Below, piece after piece: positions 7,630 through 19,110 of a stretch of 29,500 nt of DNA. The translations under genes and the position numbers were made by a program. Origin of the DNA: Hemicentrotus pulcherrimus (lineage: Eukaryota > Echinodermata > Echinoidea > Camarodonta > Strongylocentrotidae); the NCBI GenBank assembly GCA_003118195.1, contig BEXV01001064.1, forward strand, positions 47,496 to 76,995. The letters run 5' to 3'. Position 1 is the stretch's first letter; each line of letters opens with the position of its first letter. The notes under the pieces are model-generated. The model ran no database searches. It had not been told where the DNA came from and saw nothing but the letters and a program-made list of their open reading frames with translations.

Positions 7630-7975
7630 GAAATCATCATCGCCATCGGTTTCATCATGATCGTCATTATCATCTGCCTCCTCCTTCTCCTCCTCCTCCT
7701 CCTTCTCCTCCTCACCATCATCACCACATCCACCATCATCATCATCATCACCACCATCATCATCATCACCATCCTCTATATCAATCACTATCCTTATCAT
7801 CATCACAACCATCATCATCATCATCCTCATCATCAATCCTCATCATGCTCATCGTCAATCATCATTGTCTTTTTTATCAGCAGCATCATAATCACCATCA
7901 TTATCATCCTCGGCATCATCGCCATCATTCATCATCATCCTCCCCCTCTTCATCCTCCTCCTCATCAACACGAGA
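7630..7975. repeat. CAT/ATC and CTC microsatellite, likely in ATG13 3' UTR
   Basis: Long imperfect (ATC)n with a (CTC/CTT)n block near 7675-7715. It begins just after the ATG13 stop codon. The Asp/His/Ile-rich open frames on both strands are artefacts. No AATAAA was found nearby, so the 3' end of the transcript is unknown. Confidence 0.9.
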
Positions 7976-9403
7976 AGAAACTGCCATCACTGCCACCATT
8001 ACCGAGGAGAACATACTGTCTTTCTGATCAGCTAGGAGGGACGTTGATTAGAGCGGTGACTGAGAGCCGATGTACGATGCCTTAGTCACAGGATTGCCAC
8101 CAGATATTACCGACACATCTAGATTTTCTTTGGTGTGGTGTAAGGTAACCGTGGAACATTGTTGAGGGAGTTTACAGGAAAAGTGGTATCGGAACAGTGG
8201 AGCAATAATCTGAGGATGATAACTAATGGCAGTGGCCGATTCAGACACCCTGTAAAGTGGAGTAAGGTATAGTGAAGTACTTTCAAGGGATTTAGATAAA
8301 ATGTCTTACTTTGAGAACTGATAGATGAATGGTAGAGCAGGAAACCAAGAACGACAACTGTACCTTCATGGCCCAGCTAAATGCGCCTTAAAGTGATGAG
8401 ATGTTACCAGTAAAGGTTGTTCTGGATCCAAACAGTGACTTTGACTTGAGGACTGATATCGTGATACAACAAATCAAGAAACTGACAATTACGATGATAC
8501 CTGCTCATCCAGATTTTATGTTTTCCCATAGTGGTTTCAATGTACATTGAAATATCTAGAATAATTGCTCCTTGTCAACACATTGGATTCTGAGAGGCAT
8601 TTATGATTATAGAACATCTACATTTCAATATGCCTTATTGCTCTAGTAACAATTTCTTGATACTTGATGGAGGAATCCCTTTAGCAACTCACTCAGGAAG
8701 CTATACTGGGATGGTAGGTGAGGTGAGTAGATGCAGGGAGTGCTATGAAGTGCTGAAATTGTGTGTGTACAAAGCACTTATCAATATACAGTGGTCATTT
8801 AAGGGGGTCTAAACTGGCGAGACTATGTGTCTTTCCGTAGCCTGACTCGGGGCCAATTGGGTATAAAACAACCAAGGGTGCGACCGCAGCAATCACGTGC
8901 GTGCAACATACATGAAACCTAAGCCTGAGGAGAACTTCGGTCTGTTTCGCGAACGCTGACCATGTAGAGATTAAGTCACTGACTGCCATCAATCGAGTCC
9001 ATTCATTTACATGCAGTTGTCCAAAAGGAGACGTAGATGGCGTTCCCCTCTATCCTAAAACCCAATCACAGCCCAAGCCCTAAATGTGTGTTTGACAAAC
9101 TAAAGCCAGGTGGAAATGTTGCTGGAGCAGGTTAGGGATAAGTGTACCTATGTTTGCAACTCTTGTGGTTTTGAATTGACTGCCATGCTATTGCCAGAAT
9201 TATTGCAAGACCTTATATGTAAAAGTCATGGTGTGATTGAGATTTTTCTATTCAAGCTTTCGTTATTGAGGTACCTTAGAAAAGAATGTGGGAGATGTAA
9301 TCTGACATATATATTTGATAAACAGTCTTGAAATTATTAAGTCTACTGATGATGGAAGAGTATGGATCATAGATACAGTCAAACCTGTCTATAGTGACTG
9401 CCC
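7976..9403. other. Region without recognised gene
   Basis: Unique-looking AT-rich sequence that may include the ATG13 3' UTR. Segment 8810-9080 is richer in GC and CpG than its surroundings and contains GGGTATAAAAC near 8858 and CACGTG near 8896. Short open frames here (for example 8603-8812 and 9110-9331) show no family resemblance, no splice-compatible extension and no codon bias that I can see. Confidence 0.5.
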
Positions 9404-9590
9404 AAGGGAAACACAAAATGTGGTCTTTGTAGACAGGTTCCTTTAGTACATTCACTGAGAAACCGTTTTCAAGGGAAACAACAAATGTGGTCTTTGTAGA
9501 CAGGTTCCTTTAGTACATGTTTCACAGAGGAGCCATTTTTAAGGGAAACAAAAAGTGTGGTCTTTGTAGATAGGTGGTCTTCGTAAAGCA
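9404..9590. repeat. Minisatellite, about 67-70-base unit, about 2.7 copies
   Basis: Unit starts AAGGGAAACA at 9404, 9471 and 9541. The block GTGGTCTTTGTAGACAGGTT recurs nearly unchanged in the first two units and slightly diverged in the third. A related half unit (AAACCTGTCTATAGTGACTG) precedes it at 9380. The units show no open frame of interest. Confidence 0.85.
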
Positions 9591-10095
9591 GCAAAGCAGG
9601 TTTGGCTGTATTAATATTTGGTCTTGCCTCAGCAATAAGATGCACTTCAAGAGCTAGAAGTGTTCTTTTGTTTTGTTCCATCCTTGTCTGTAAATGTTGA
9701 AACACTTGATATCTTTGCTTTCATACATGCTACACAATTACAATTATTTATGGAGTGATCAACTCAAAGGCATCTTCTTACTCAATTGTACATCCCATCT
9801 ACATTGTCGTGTTCTCATATTTCATTTGGTGATGCCCAAGGCCATCAAAATTGCCATAGATTGATTTATTGAGATAAGTTGCAGTCTTCTTAATATGCAG
9901 AAAGCACATGATGTTAAAGGTGTAATCCAGTTTTGGAAACGACCCCCTCTCAAAAATGAAATGGAAGCTTTTATTACCAATCATGTGAAAGAATATGTTT
10001 TGACTAACATGTGATGATACAAATTTTGCTGGGAGACCAAAAAAATTGATATATTTGGTAAATTATTATTAATCTATCCAGACTGGATAGATATC
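9591..10095. other. Region without recognised gene
   Basis: AT-rich sequence with no convincing exon, RNA or repeat boundary. Minus-strand open frames of 60-80 codons here lack recognisable motifs. Confidence 0.5.
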
Positions 10096-10300
10096 GCGTA
10101 GTCCCATGTACATCTTTCTGTGTACAGTGCTTGTAACTAGAACTTTACCAAAACTGGGCCAAATTTCTTTTTGATGGTTCCAAAACCTTGCAGTACATAC
10201 CAATACATATATGCTAGATGATCAACCTTTTCTGATCGATTCCACAACGTTTCTTTCACAATGCAATCACATTCCCAGAACTGGTCTATACCTTTAAAGC
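10096..10300. repeat. Dispersed repeat family C, copy 1
   Basis: Matches 20631-20800 in the same orientation. Shared blocks include GTAGTCCCATRTACAT, TTTCTGTGTACAGTG and ACCTTGCAGTACA. The ends are not resolved; a possible right terminus is ACCTTTAAAG near 10291-10300. Confidence 0.75.
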
Positions 10301-12249
10301 TAATTTGATCCTGCAATAGATTGGTTGTTTGAACCAGTGAAATAATAACAAACTGGGCATCGTCTTTGATAAAAACCACAACTCCCATTGCACATGGTGA
10401 CTTGTGGTAAGCACATGGTGTCGGGGCTACTCACCCATATTTTCCTTATCTTTCTATGCTCATTACTCAGCCCCTATACATTTACTACCAAAAGTGTTTG
10501 GCACATGTTATTTATTTTAATCTTGAACATTCAGTGTAAGTTTTGTTGGATTCTGCAAGAATTTATTTACTATAGGTATATTTACCAGAACACAAGTTTA
10601 TCTTTCAGTCATTACTGGAAGTTGTTGAGAAAGGTGCACCTGTAACCGCCACATATTGATTCCTATTTATTATGCAATTGTGATATTGATTGTGAAGAAT
10701 GAACATGCCTGAAATATTTATGCTAAATGTGCATTTGCGTCAAAGCTGCAGTATGCTATATGTATATGTGTCAAAATATACTGTAATGTGTATGCCTCTG
10801 CGCACAGAAGATGGTGCCCGAGGCATTATAATAGGAGGACAATCTGATTAGGTTTTGGAGTATGTCGGTTAAAGGTCAAAGATCATAGTTGTTTACCGGT
10901 AATAGCTTACCATACATGTTAATATAGGCCTTTTGTTTTCAACATGATATTTCTAGAATAATTCCATACATTTCCTTAAATTGAATTTAGGACAGAGGCA
11001 TAAAGGAGATGCAGTCGCATTTGTCGTGTACAGTTTTGTATTTCAATTTTCAATTAGCCATAGCTTCATGTTACTTACCTAAGGTTTATGGTAAGACTAC
11101 AGGTACATGTACATGTCATGTGTACCCACTCGTACATGATATCTTTAAAGACATTACTCAAGCTGCCAACCATTTGATAGCCCTCAAACTAGTATGAACC
11201 CCAGATTCTTCTTTTTTAAATATATTTCTGTGTATATGTTTAAGCATGTAAAATGATTCAAGGTGTCTATTACTACCTTCAAAGTTTTCCCATTTTGGGT
11301 GTAGATGGTTTCAGAAATGCAGACGATTGTGCCTTTCCTATGACTTGAAGGCTCACAACTGCTTGTCATTATTCCAACTCTGATTAGAGAAGAAACCAAC
11401 ACTCTAATAATTGTTTTGTGTGCATTTAACCATGGCCTTTATTTAATGCAAATCATCTGAATTTTTCTTTCAAAATTGGCCAACCAGTGAATGGCAACTC
11501 GGCGCCACATAAGTCATGCGTGTATGCCATGAAGTCTACGTAATATGATATAGAAATATGATGCATTTTGCACTATACAACATCATAGAATGAACACGGT
11601 GGTTTAGCTGCGTCACATCTGATCAAGGCCTAACATTGTAAGAGGAAATGTTTGACATGCATGTACATCATACATTTAATAAATTCTTTGCTTGTTTCCA
11701 GCCATGCAGGGAAAAATAGTATACAAGTTAAGGTTCATGTGCATGTACTTATTTTATGATTAAACTTATTTGAATTGTGCAATAAATTTTATGATTTGTC
11801 CATGTCTAACACAACTTTAGAATCCATCATTTCCATATCCTTTAAGTTTAGCAGATTTTCCCTCCATCTTTCAACGATCATTTTCTTTCATTTCTTTTAC
11901 TTTTATCAAACCAACTGGATGTTGGGATGGAGTTCTGTTTAAAAAAGTTTGTTCTTATGCAAACTTTGAGAGAAATTTATAAAAATGAAACTCACAATCG
12001 ATGACGTGTAATGACATGTTATAAGAAGGACGGAGCTTATTGAAAGCAGATACTATGAACTTTCCTTTTTAAATGATTTAAAGGTAGGGTAGTTAAGCAA
12101 TGAACTACATTCATTATTTGCATGACCCATAAATTCTATTTGGCAATGCAGCACTTCCTCTTTGTATCTACTTAAAGCGTATTGTGAAAACAAATACATG
12201 GACACTTGTGATAAACAATTTTTATTACGTGAATTGCTTTGTTTAAGTT
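10301..12249. other. Long region without recognised gene
   Basis: AT-rich intergenic-like sequence with several ACATGTACATG motifs (for example near 11103). There are isolated AATAAA matches (near 11688 and 11781), but no coding exon was found to give them meaning. None of the open frames of 60-85 codons shows a known domain. Confidence 0.5.
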
Positions 12250-12545
12250 TCAGAGGTGGTTTTGGTGATGATAATGATGATGATGGCGATGATGATGATG
12301 GCGATATGGTGATAATGATGATGGCGATATGGTGGTAATAATGATAATGGAGATATGGTGGTAATAATGATAATGGCGATATGGTGGTGATAATGATGAT
12401 GGCGATAGGGTGGTGATAATGATGATGGCGATAGGGTGGTGATAATGATGATGGTGATAATGATGATGGCGATATGGTGGTGATAATGATGATGGCGACC
12501 TGGTAGTAAAAATGCATTGACGATGATGGCGATGGTGATAATGAT
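12250..12545. repeat. 26-base minisatellite built from GAT units
   Basis: The unit GTGATAATGATGATGGCGATAGG recurs with a 26-base period (GTGA at 12387, 12413 and 12439), flanked by diverged units with ATATGGTGGTAATAATGATAAT. Because 26 is not a multiple of three, it does not encode an in-frame repeat; the long minus-strand His/Ser/Pro frame here is an artefact. Confidence 0.87.
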
Positions 12546-12832
12546 GAAACCATTACTTCTTCTACTACACCTGCTGCTACTACTACTTCTGCTATTAATT
12601 CTTGTACTGCTACTACTACGATACTACTACTACTACTACTACTAATAATAATGATACTGCTGCTGTTGCTACTACTACTATTACTGGTTAATATTACTAA
12701 TACTAGTATACTACTGATACTGCTATACCACTACCACTACCACTACTATAGCACTACTACTAATTCTACAACTGCTACTTCTAAACCACTTCGGCTACCA
12801 ACACTACTACTACTACTACTACTATATGAATA
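12546..12832. repeat. CTA/ACT trinucleotide microsatellite
   Basis: Imperfect (CTA)n and (TAC)n runs directly follow the GAT minisatellite, with an abrupt change of motif near 12548. Confidence 0.9.
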
Positions 12833-13317
12833 GTTTTTAAATCATATTAGATGTTCCCCCTAATCGAAATCTATGAATTACTGAAATTTGATCATCTAAA
12901 CTCACGCCACACTAAACCCGTGGTCCATTAAATGTTTCAAGCAATGAAAAAGATCGGTCCCTCGTGCATCCTTTAAACTATCGTCGAACTAAATATGATG
13001 CAAAAGAATACAAAATACCAACAATAAAAATATCCGATTTTTTAAAGCGCATATGAAGCATAATTACATGTTTATATCTTTCAAGACATAGTCGTGCGAT
13101 TAATGGTCACATGTGATTCCTTTAACAGGAGGCCTCTTATTTCAAGCCTCCATTAAATTTCGGAGTATTTAGTGGAATTTTCCAGAGTTTTATCTACCAA
13201 TTACGTCATTTAACAAAATTTTGATCAAACTGGGTAGCTATTTCTTAACCATCTTGTATAATAGTTGCAAATAGGAGGCGATCAAACAGAAATTCTTTTC
13301 ATAATTACCGTTTCACT
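12833..13317. other. Region without recognised gene
   Basis: AT-rich sequence between two microsatellites. I see no exon or RNA gene in it. Confidence 0.5.
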
Positions 13318-13482
13318 CACACAGAGAGAGAGATACAAAGAGAGATGAGAGGGGGGCGGCGTGTGTTTTTGTGTGTCCGAGTAGGTGTGTGGGTGAAAGA
13401 GAAAGAGAGGGGAAGATAGAAAGAGAGAGAGGAGAAAAGAGGTAGAACGAGAGAGAGAGAGAGAGAGAAAGAAAGAAAGAGT
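13318..13482. repeat. GA-rich microsatellite with a GT stretch
   Basis: (GA)n with a GTGTGTTTTTGTGTG interruption. The neighbouring 13498-13719 frame on the + strand is not supported by any motif. A consensus CRE site (TGACGTCA) occurs near 13635 without other promoter evidence. Confidence 0.9.
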
Positions 13483-14370
13483 TATAACGAGAAGGCGTTG
13501 ACGAAAGATCCTAATTTGAATACAAACGTTGCAACATTGCACAATAATTCAGCATTTCAGACTAATACAGAGAGGATAAAATCGAACAGAAATTACGCCT
13601 TTGAACGCCTTCTAGGTCAAGGCTTTGTTCAGATGACGTCATGCATTATTTTCATATCGTGGTTACTACCCGACTTGCGGTCGATACAAGAATTACTTAA
13701 TTGTCCCTCAAGTATCTGAGTACCGGAGCTAATGTCAATTTCAACTTTCTTCAATTGATACTTCAATTGCAGAGGCCGGTCAGCTCAAATTACTTAATTA
13801 TTAAAATCTTGGCAAATAATTATTAAAGATTAGTTTCTATACTCTCCTCGATTGAATTGTGTACATGGGGAATTTATCATTTGAGTGGCCTAAGAATGCC
13901 CACGGCGTTTGTTCATAAATATAATTTATAACTCCGCCTTCCCACTAGATTGACCTTGTTAGTTAAAAATAAACATTATCACTTTAACAAAAATATCTGA
14001 CAGTTCCTAGTAGGTGCTTGAGTTCGAGCCCAATCCCCCAAGCTAAAAAGAATAGTAGTTGTAAGAATTGTAAAAATGAGTTTTCCCGATGGTATATTGG
14101 TTTTCCGTTCTCTCTATCAGCTCAAATTCAAATCAAATCTTAATGAAAAATAGGATTGCCCCATATTCTCTTGCGCTGCTACGACACTACCACCTCTCTC
14201 AATCAGTTTACTTAGTGTTTTGTTTTCACATTTCACTTCATCATCACCTGCTTAAATGAAATCACTATTATCATAATGTCAGGTATAATGCAACAGATTG
14301 TAAAATACATCACATCAAGGCAAAAGAGAAGTTCATAATAAAGAATAATAACAATATACTTAAAGCACCT
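13483..14370. other. Region without recognised gene
   Basis: AT-rich sequence. A B-box-like GAGTTCGAGCCC near 14020 lacks any tRNA-like partner arms. Nothing else is supportable. Confidence 0.45.
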
Positions 14371-14673
14371 TTAACGCGTTGGGCGCCCTATATTCACAGA
14401 GAGTTGTGTAATGATGTGAAAAAGATTTCATGTAACACTCAAATCCGCAAGGGTTTTCAAAACAAATGTGTTTGAAGACGAATATTGGTGAAAGAATACC
14501 AAACTTTGGTATTCTGTTGTACGCAGAACACCGAAAATGTGTTTTCGCTTCGTCTTCAAACTAAATTCCTCTCAAAATCCTTACAGAAGTCAGTGTTAAA
14601 TGACATCCTCCTTCACTTCATTATTATTGAAGTGCATTGTTGTCTTCAACTTGTTGGGGCTCCCAACACTTAA
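14371..14673. mobile_element. Self-complementary element family F, copy 1 (TTAA-flanked)
   Basis: Bounded by TTAA at both ends. The left terminus TTAACGCGTTGGGCGCCC and right terminus GGGGCTCCCAACACTTAA are imperfect inverted repeats. Self-complementarity continues inward: GTTTGAAGACGAATATTG pairs with CGTCTTCAAAC, closing near TACCAAACTTTGGTATTC. The second copy (23310-23650) shares this plan. It is non-autonomous, with no coding potential; TTAA borders fit piggyBac-type targeting but do not prove it. Confidence 0.78.
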
Positions 14674-15239
14674 AAGAAGCTATAAGCTACATAAACAAAA
14701 TTGGAAGTGAAACATTAGGAAATCAAATGAAAAGCACCATCTTTGTAAATATGTTTCCCCCTAGGTAAAGATTAAAATGCAATTCTTAAACTTGAGAAAA
14801 TGTGATTTAGAAGATCATTCTTTTAAAACAAGGAGAAAAGGGCAATGCATGAAAGAGAAAGAAGAACGCGTGTAAATTAAAACAGTTTCTTCGGAGCCGT
14901 GATCGAGGTGAATCGAATATACATTTCTCAGAAGAAACATTTCGATTTTACGTTTGCTCAAATAAAAGTATCATACACCCTCACAATACCTTGAGTAACC
15001 TAATACACCTTCTTGATTTTATAATTTACTTTCGCTATCACTACCATTTGAATTAGTCGATATGATAATGCTTCATATTGACTTACTATTTCAAAGATAA
15101 CACGAAAGAGTAAAGATTACAAGTTAAGATTACACTTCTCATCTTGATATCGAAGATTATGCTATTTCTTGCATCTTGTTGAAGCAAGAACTTCTTGGTT
15201 GAAGTTACCATCTGTTGTATATTCGTGTCCCTCTTTTAA
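14674..15239. other. Region without recognised gene
   Basis: AT-rich sequence between a foldback element and a CT array; no exon seen. Confidence 0.45.
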
Positions 15240-15425
15240 CTTTTCCCCTTTCTTCCCCATTTTCTCTGTGTCTATCCTTCTCTCTCTCTTTCTCTCTCTC
15301 TCCTTCTTTTATATATCTTTCTCCATCTCTTTTATCTATCTATCTCCATCTCTTTCCTCCTCACACACACGTCTTTTCTTCTCTCTTCGTGTCAGTCTTT
15401 TAACTTTTCTCTGTGTCTATCCACA

Positions 15426-15489
<64 letters not shown>

Positions 15490-15600
15490 AACTATCTATC
15501 TCCATCTCTCTTCTCGTACACACACTCGTCTTTTCTTCTCTCTTCATGTCTCCTTTTTAAAAATCTCTTTTGTTTCTCCTCGCTCTCCCTCTCTCCTTCA
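15240..15600. repeat. CT-rich microsatellite
   Basis: (CT)n with CTTT, TATC and ACAC interruptions, including a near-pure (CT) run at 15426-15487. The Ser/Leu/Phe-rich frames are artefacts. Confidence 0.93.
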
Positions 15601-15845
15601 TCATTGTTGGATATTTCCTTTTCCCTGTAATGTCATATTTTACAATTTTTATTTCAACATGATGAAAACTTGATTGGAATTTTAATTTTAAAAATTGAGT
15701 GATGAAATTGTATATTACCAATGAGCTAATGTAGGAATACAAAGGTTGTCTATTTATATCAGGGTCGAGTGATAGTTTGACCGCATACATTCATACCTAA
15801 CTAATAATAACAGCAGATCCTCTTTCTATTTTCCAAACGGGAACT

Positions 15846-15992
15846 CCTGAACATATCGAAACCGGTTAAACATGTTCTAGTATTAAGACAATGGACTTTC
15901 CATTGTCTTAATACTAGACGGAAATCTAAACACATTATTTGCTTCTTAGAAAAACAACTTGAACATGTTTAACTGGTTTCGATATGTTCAGG
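15846..15992. mobile_element. Nested double foldback
   Basis: The outer arms, 15846-15877 and 15961-15992 (32 bases), are reverse complements with one mismatch; they begin CCTGAACATATCGAAACC. At the inner end of the left arm is a perfect 20-base hairpin (15876-15895 with 15899-15918, three-base loop CTT). No target duplication was found. It may be a foldback transposon or a hairpin-ended remnant. Confidence 0.85.
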
Positions 15993-16043
15993 AATAGAGG
16001 ATGCGATGAAGCGGAATGTCAGTTTCATTCTGTGCTTGTCTTA

Positions 16044-16417
16044 AGTAGTCACCCGAAGAAAATTCACGACAACTGATAATTATGGACAAATTATAAATGG
16101 ATGGAAAGATTTTCTCTTCAAAAACACGAATAATTAGCTGAAAAATCATATGGATATTATAATAATGGAAAGGCGTAAAATGCTTTGTGGCTAGCTGTGT
16201 CTCGCATGCGACGTCACAAATCTTGAGGCTCTACAGAGGACCGCTGAAGGCAGAAAACCTGGATGTCAAAATTATCCTTTTTGAGAGATGATTACTGCCG
16301 GCCCCAAACATTATTTTGAAGAGAAAGGTTGTTATATTTGATCAGTAAGGCTTCCCCTTCGCAATGATATGAGTTTTGCATCAATTCAAAACACTTTTGA
16401 TTTTTCGGGTGACTACT
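16044..16417. mobile_element. Family E MITE, complete, with TTA target duplication
   Basis: Terminal inverted repeats start AGTAGTCACCCGAA (14 perfect bases, then A-rich). The element is flanked on both sides by TTA (16041-16043 and 16418-16420). It is 374 bases with no open frame of note (16376-16597 crosses the end and is an artefact). A TWA three-base duplication is the hallmark of PIF/Harbinger insertions. A related fragment lies at 4651-4773. Confidence 0.82.
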
Positions 16418-17240
16418 TTAGAGTTGGGTCTTTTAGTCTACGCAGTCAATCTTCTTTCAACTCATTTTTTCTCGTGCCCATGTTCTTTTATTGGTCATCC
16501 CCTTTCTCTCATTTATTCAAATAAATCATTTTCGTTATGTAACCCACGCATGCGCATTAGTAAAGTGCCTCAATACAAATATTTCATTCACCTGTGATTA
16601 ATGATTGTATTTCATTCATTAGTCAAAATCCATTATGATGATTTGTTAGGTAAGACAAGCCATATCGTTTGTCCTATACCTGGCAGCAAGTATTGTATGC
16701 AGTTCTCATTCTGAATATTGAAATACAATTATAAGTAACAGATGACTGAATGATGCGTATCGAGGCACTTCACACATTTAAGACGTAGGCATTAGATTTG
16801 GTTACATTATGAAAATGTCTATTAGAAAAGAGTTAGGTTTCAAGATTAGGTAATTTTTCAAACGTGACAAGAATAGATCATGAATATTGACAAGTGTATT
16901 GTTTCAATCAAAATAATAATTGGAGAAAAATGCATGCGAACAGATTAGGACACAGATCAGCATTATTATTATTATTATCAATATTATTATTTAATACCAT
17001 TATTACGATAAATTTTTATCATTTTTATTATCATAAAGGCCCCGCCGGAAAATTGTGAACCTCCAGATGATCTCTGGTACATTTTGAGGTATTTCTGAAT
17101 GAATAAACTGAGCATTCATATTTATATTCATAGCTTTTTTCCTGAAAAAATACAAAAAACTGACAAGTTCATTAATGGCGAAGTTAAAACATCAATTCAA
17201 AAAAAGAGGGGAAGGGGGCCATGAAATGTACCAAGCAGCA
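16418..17240. other. Region without recognised gene; short ATT microsatellite
   Basis: Contains (ATT)n at about 16961-17035, followed by unassigned sequence. No exon recognised. Confidence 0.45.
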
Positions 17241-17249
17241 AAATGGTAA

Positions 17250-17320
17250 TGGCAAGTTGTGGCGCCTACGCTGTTAGCGCGCCCGATCGCCTGCGAGGGA
17301 GGTCTGGGGGCATTTTTTCA
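17250..17320. repeat. GC-rich repeat-like fragment
   Basis: A CpG-rich island (GCGCGCCCGATCGCC, then GCGAGGGAGGTCTGGGGG) in AT-rich surroundings. It resembles 3' ends of dispersed elements seen in marine invertebrate genomes (recalled, weak). No second copy in this window. Confidence 0.3.
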
Positions 17321-18240
17321 ATAATCTACAGCATATATGATAACCCAAAATGAGAACACATACATAATCATTTTGCTTTTTTTTTCATAAATATTACATG
17401 GGAGATATTTGTACTGCAAAAGACAGTGAAATTTGGATATGTTTAGTTAAAAGATGTCGCTTATTATAGGACAATCATTTAGTGTTCCCCCTTGACCACA
17501 TCACTATTCGATCATTCCCCGTTGGGTCCAGAGGGTGGAATTCGTAACAACCACGGACAACCACTGACCAATCAGAGTCAAGAAACAGGAACCCAGTGGC
17601 ATCACGTGGACCAACAGTATGTGCAACTAATCCTTGAAGGATACGGTCTGTCTATTTATCTTGTCTCTCCCTCTTTGTTTTTGTCTCTCTCCATCCAGCT
17701 CTATATCCTGCTCTTTTTTCGGTTTTAAAAAAGGGGCGTGCGCCCACACAAACCCCCTCCCCCTGGATCCGGCCCTGACAACTACTTGTAGGAATCAAAG
17801 AATAATCATTGAGATCGTGGGCGATTTTAAGGATCAATGAAATTTTGAAGATGGCACGTATTTTTAGAGATGGTATTGATTCTTTCTGGTGTTTTTGTTT
17901 TCCTTCATCTTTTTCCTTTTCATCACATCACGCCTGTAATACAAATCCATCTTCCCCTTCTTAAACATGACATTCATGTTATTCATTAAAAAGATTTGTG
18001 TGTAAGTATATGACAGTATTGTTTCATAATCTTATCCTCTTTAAGTCCTGTTATCATATTCCAATCAGTTATTGTTTAATGTTAAGTTCTTCATCCTTTT
18101 TAATGTTCATATTTATACTCACACCCCCGAACGCACACACATGTTAATAAGTAATAATAATAAAACGGTCCTTTTAAAACGCTTACCAACGGAGTCTGTC
18201 TGTAAGTGTTAGCTTGAAGTGTGAAGTTGTCTCAATAGTT
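17321..18240. other. Region without recognised gene; repeat-like patch
   Basis: At 17730-17780 the run GGGGCGTGCGCCCACAC, then CCCCTGGATCCGGCCCTG, looks like the end of an unidentified element. The rest is AT-rich with no supportable exon. Confidence 0.4.
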
Positions 18241-18617
18241 TTAAAGAGATCCGGTAACTTTGTCTCAGATTTTGAAACAAAATCCTGGATTTACCTCATG
18301 CTGCAATGATGATTATAAAACTTTAGGTCAGTAATAAGGAACCCCATTAATGTTACAAGTCGATCGCTTGTCTGATTATCAAGATATTTATGATTGGAAA
18401 TCGAAACCAAATTTTGCGTTTGACTAACGGTTTTCATAACACTACAGTCTATGGGGAAAACGAGTATGGTAAAACCGGTCACTCAAAGATTTTTACTATT
18501 TGAGGCACTTCTTGATTTTAGAGCACGATTTGTGTAGGGCTTCAATATCAAACCATATACAGACACTGACAAGTGACAACACGTAGGGCCATGAATCTCA
18601 GATTTAACAATGTTAAA
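18241..18617 (+). repeat. Dispersed repeat family A, copy 2
   Basis: Begins TTAAAGAGATCCGGTAACTT and ends ATCTCAGATTTAACAATGTT. It matches copies 3 and 4 across nearly its whole length. The two ends show faint inverted similarity (GATCCGGTAACTTTGT with the reverse complement CATCGTTTAACATTGT), compatible with decayed terminal repeats. Confidence 0.87.
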
Positions 18618-19110
18618 CGATGCCTTTTAATGTTACGGTATTGTTCGCCTATTCAGAAATCTTCTTTTTAAAAAAGGATGTTTTTTAAGACGTTAGTCGC
18701 GTGCTAGCTAAACACGGATGTTAATTTAAAAGACGCGAAATCAACCGTCACGCGATGATAAGGATAACAGTAGTTTCGATAACAATGCGATGTGGTTTTC
18801 CCTAAGAAGGTGGATTAAGTATACTTAAACAACTGACTCGTCTACTGATAATAAATGATAATAGAATGGGGTTTTTCCTAGCAGTTTGCAACTATGGCAA
18901 AGTGTGAAATAAGATATGATAAGACTGTAAGTAACAAACACGACCTTGTCATCTGTTTATATACCAATTCATATTTACTTTTCCGAAAGATCATTTTTAG
19001 TTAACAATGTTAGATTTTCAGAAACCTATCCTACATATAGTTACGCTTATGACTTCATCTCTTTTCATTGAAACATATTTGTGGTTGTATATGCATCTTA
19101 TTTAATGTAC
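18618..19110. other. Region without recognised gene
   Basis: AT-rich sequence; I see nothing definable. Confidence 0.45.

Noticed and set aside
7546..8085. Asp/Glu-rich, Met-rich and Ile-rich frames
   Set aside because: Products of the CAT/CTC microsatellite after the ATG13 stop.
12053..12553. 166-codon minus-strand frame, His/Ser/Pro-rich
   Set aside because: Mostly the 26-base minisatellite read in one frame; the remainder has no motif or splice support.
13628..13645. CRE site TGACGTCA as a promoter element
   Set aside because: A single eight-base match without a start site or gene nearby is expected by chance at this scale.
14010..14040. B-box-like GAGTTCGAGCCC as a tRNA gene
   Set aside because: No box A, D-arm or anticodon stem at proper spacing upstream.
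15169..15673. Three overlapping Ser/Leu-rich frames up to 153 codons
   Set aside because: CT microsatellite artefacts, not signal peptides or membrane proteins.
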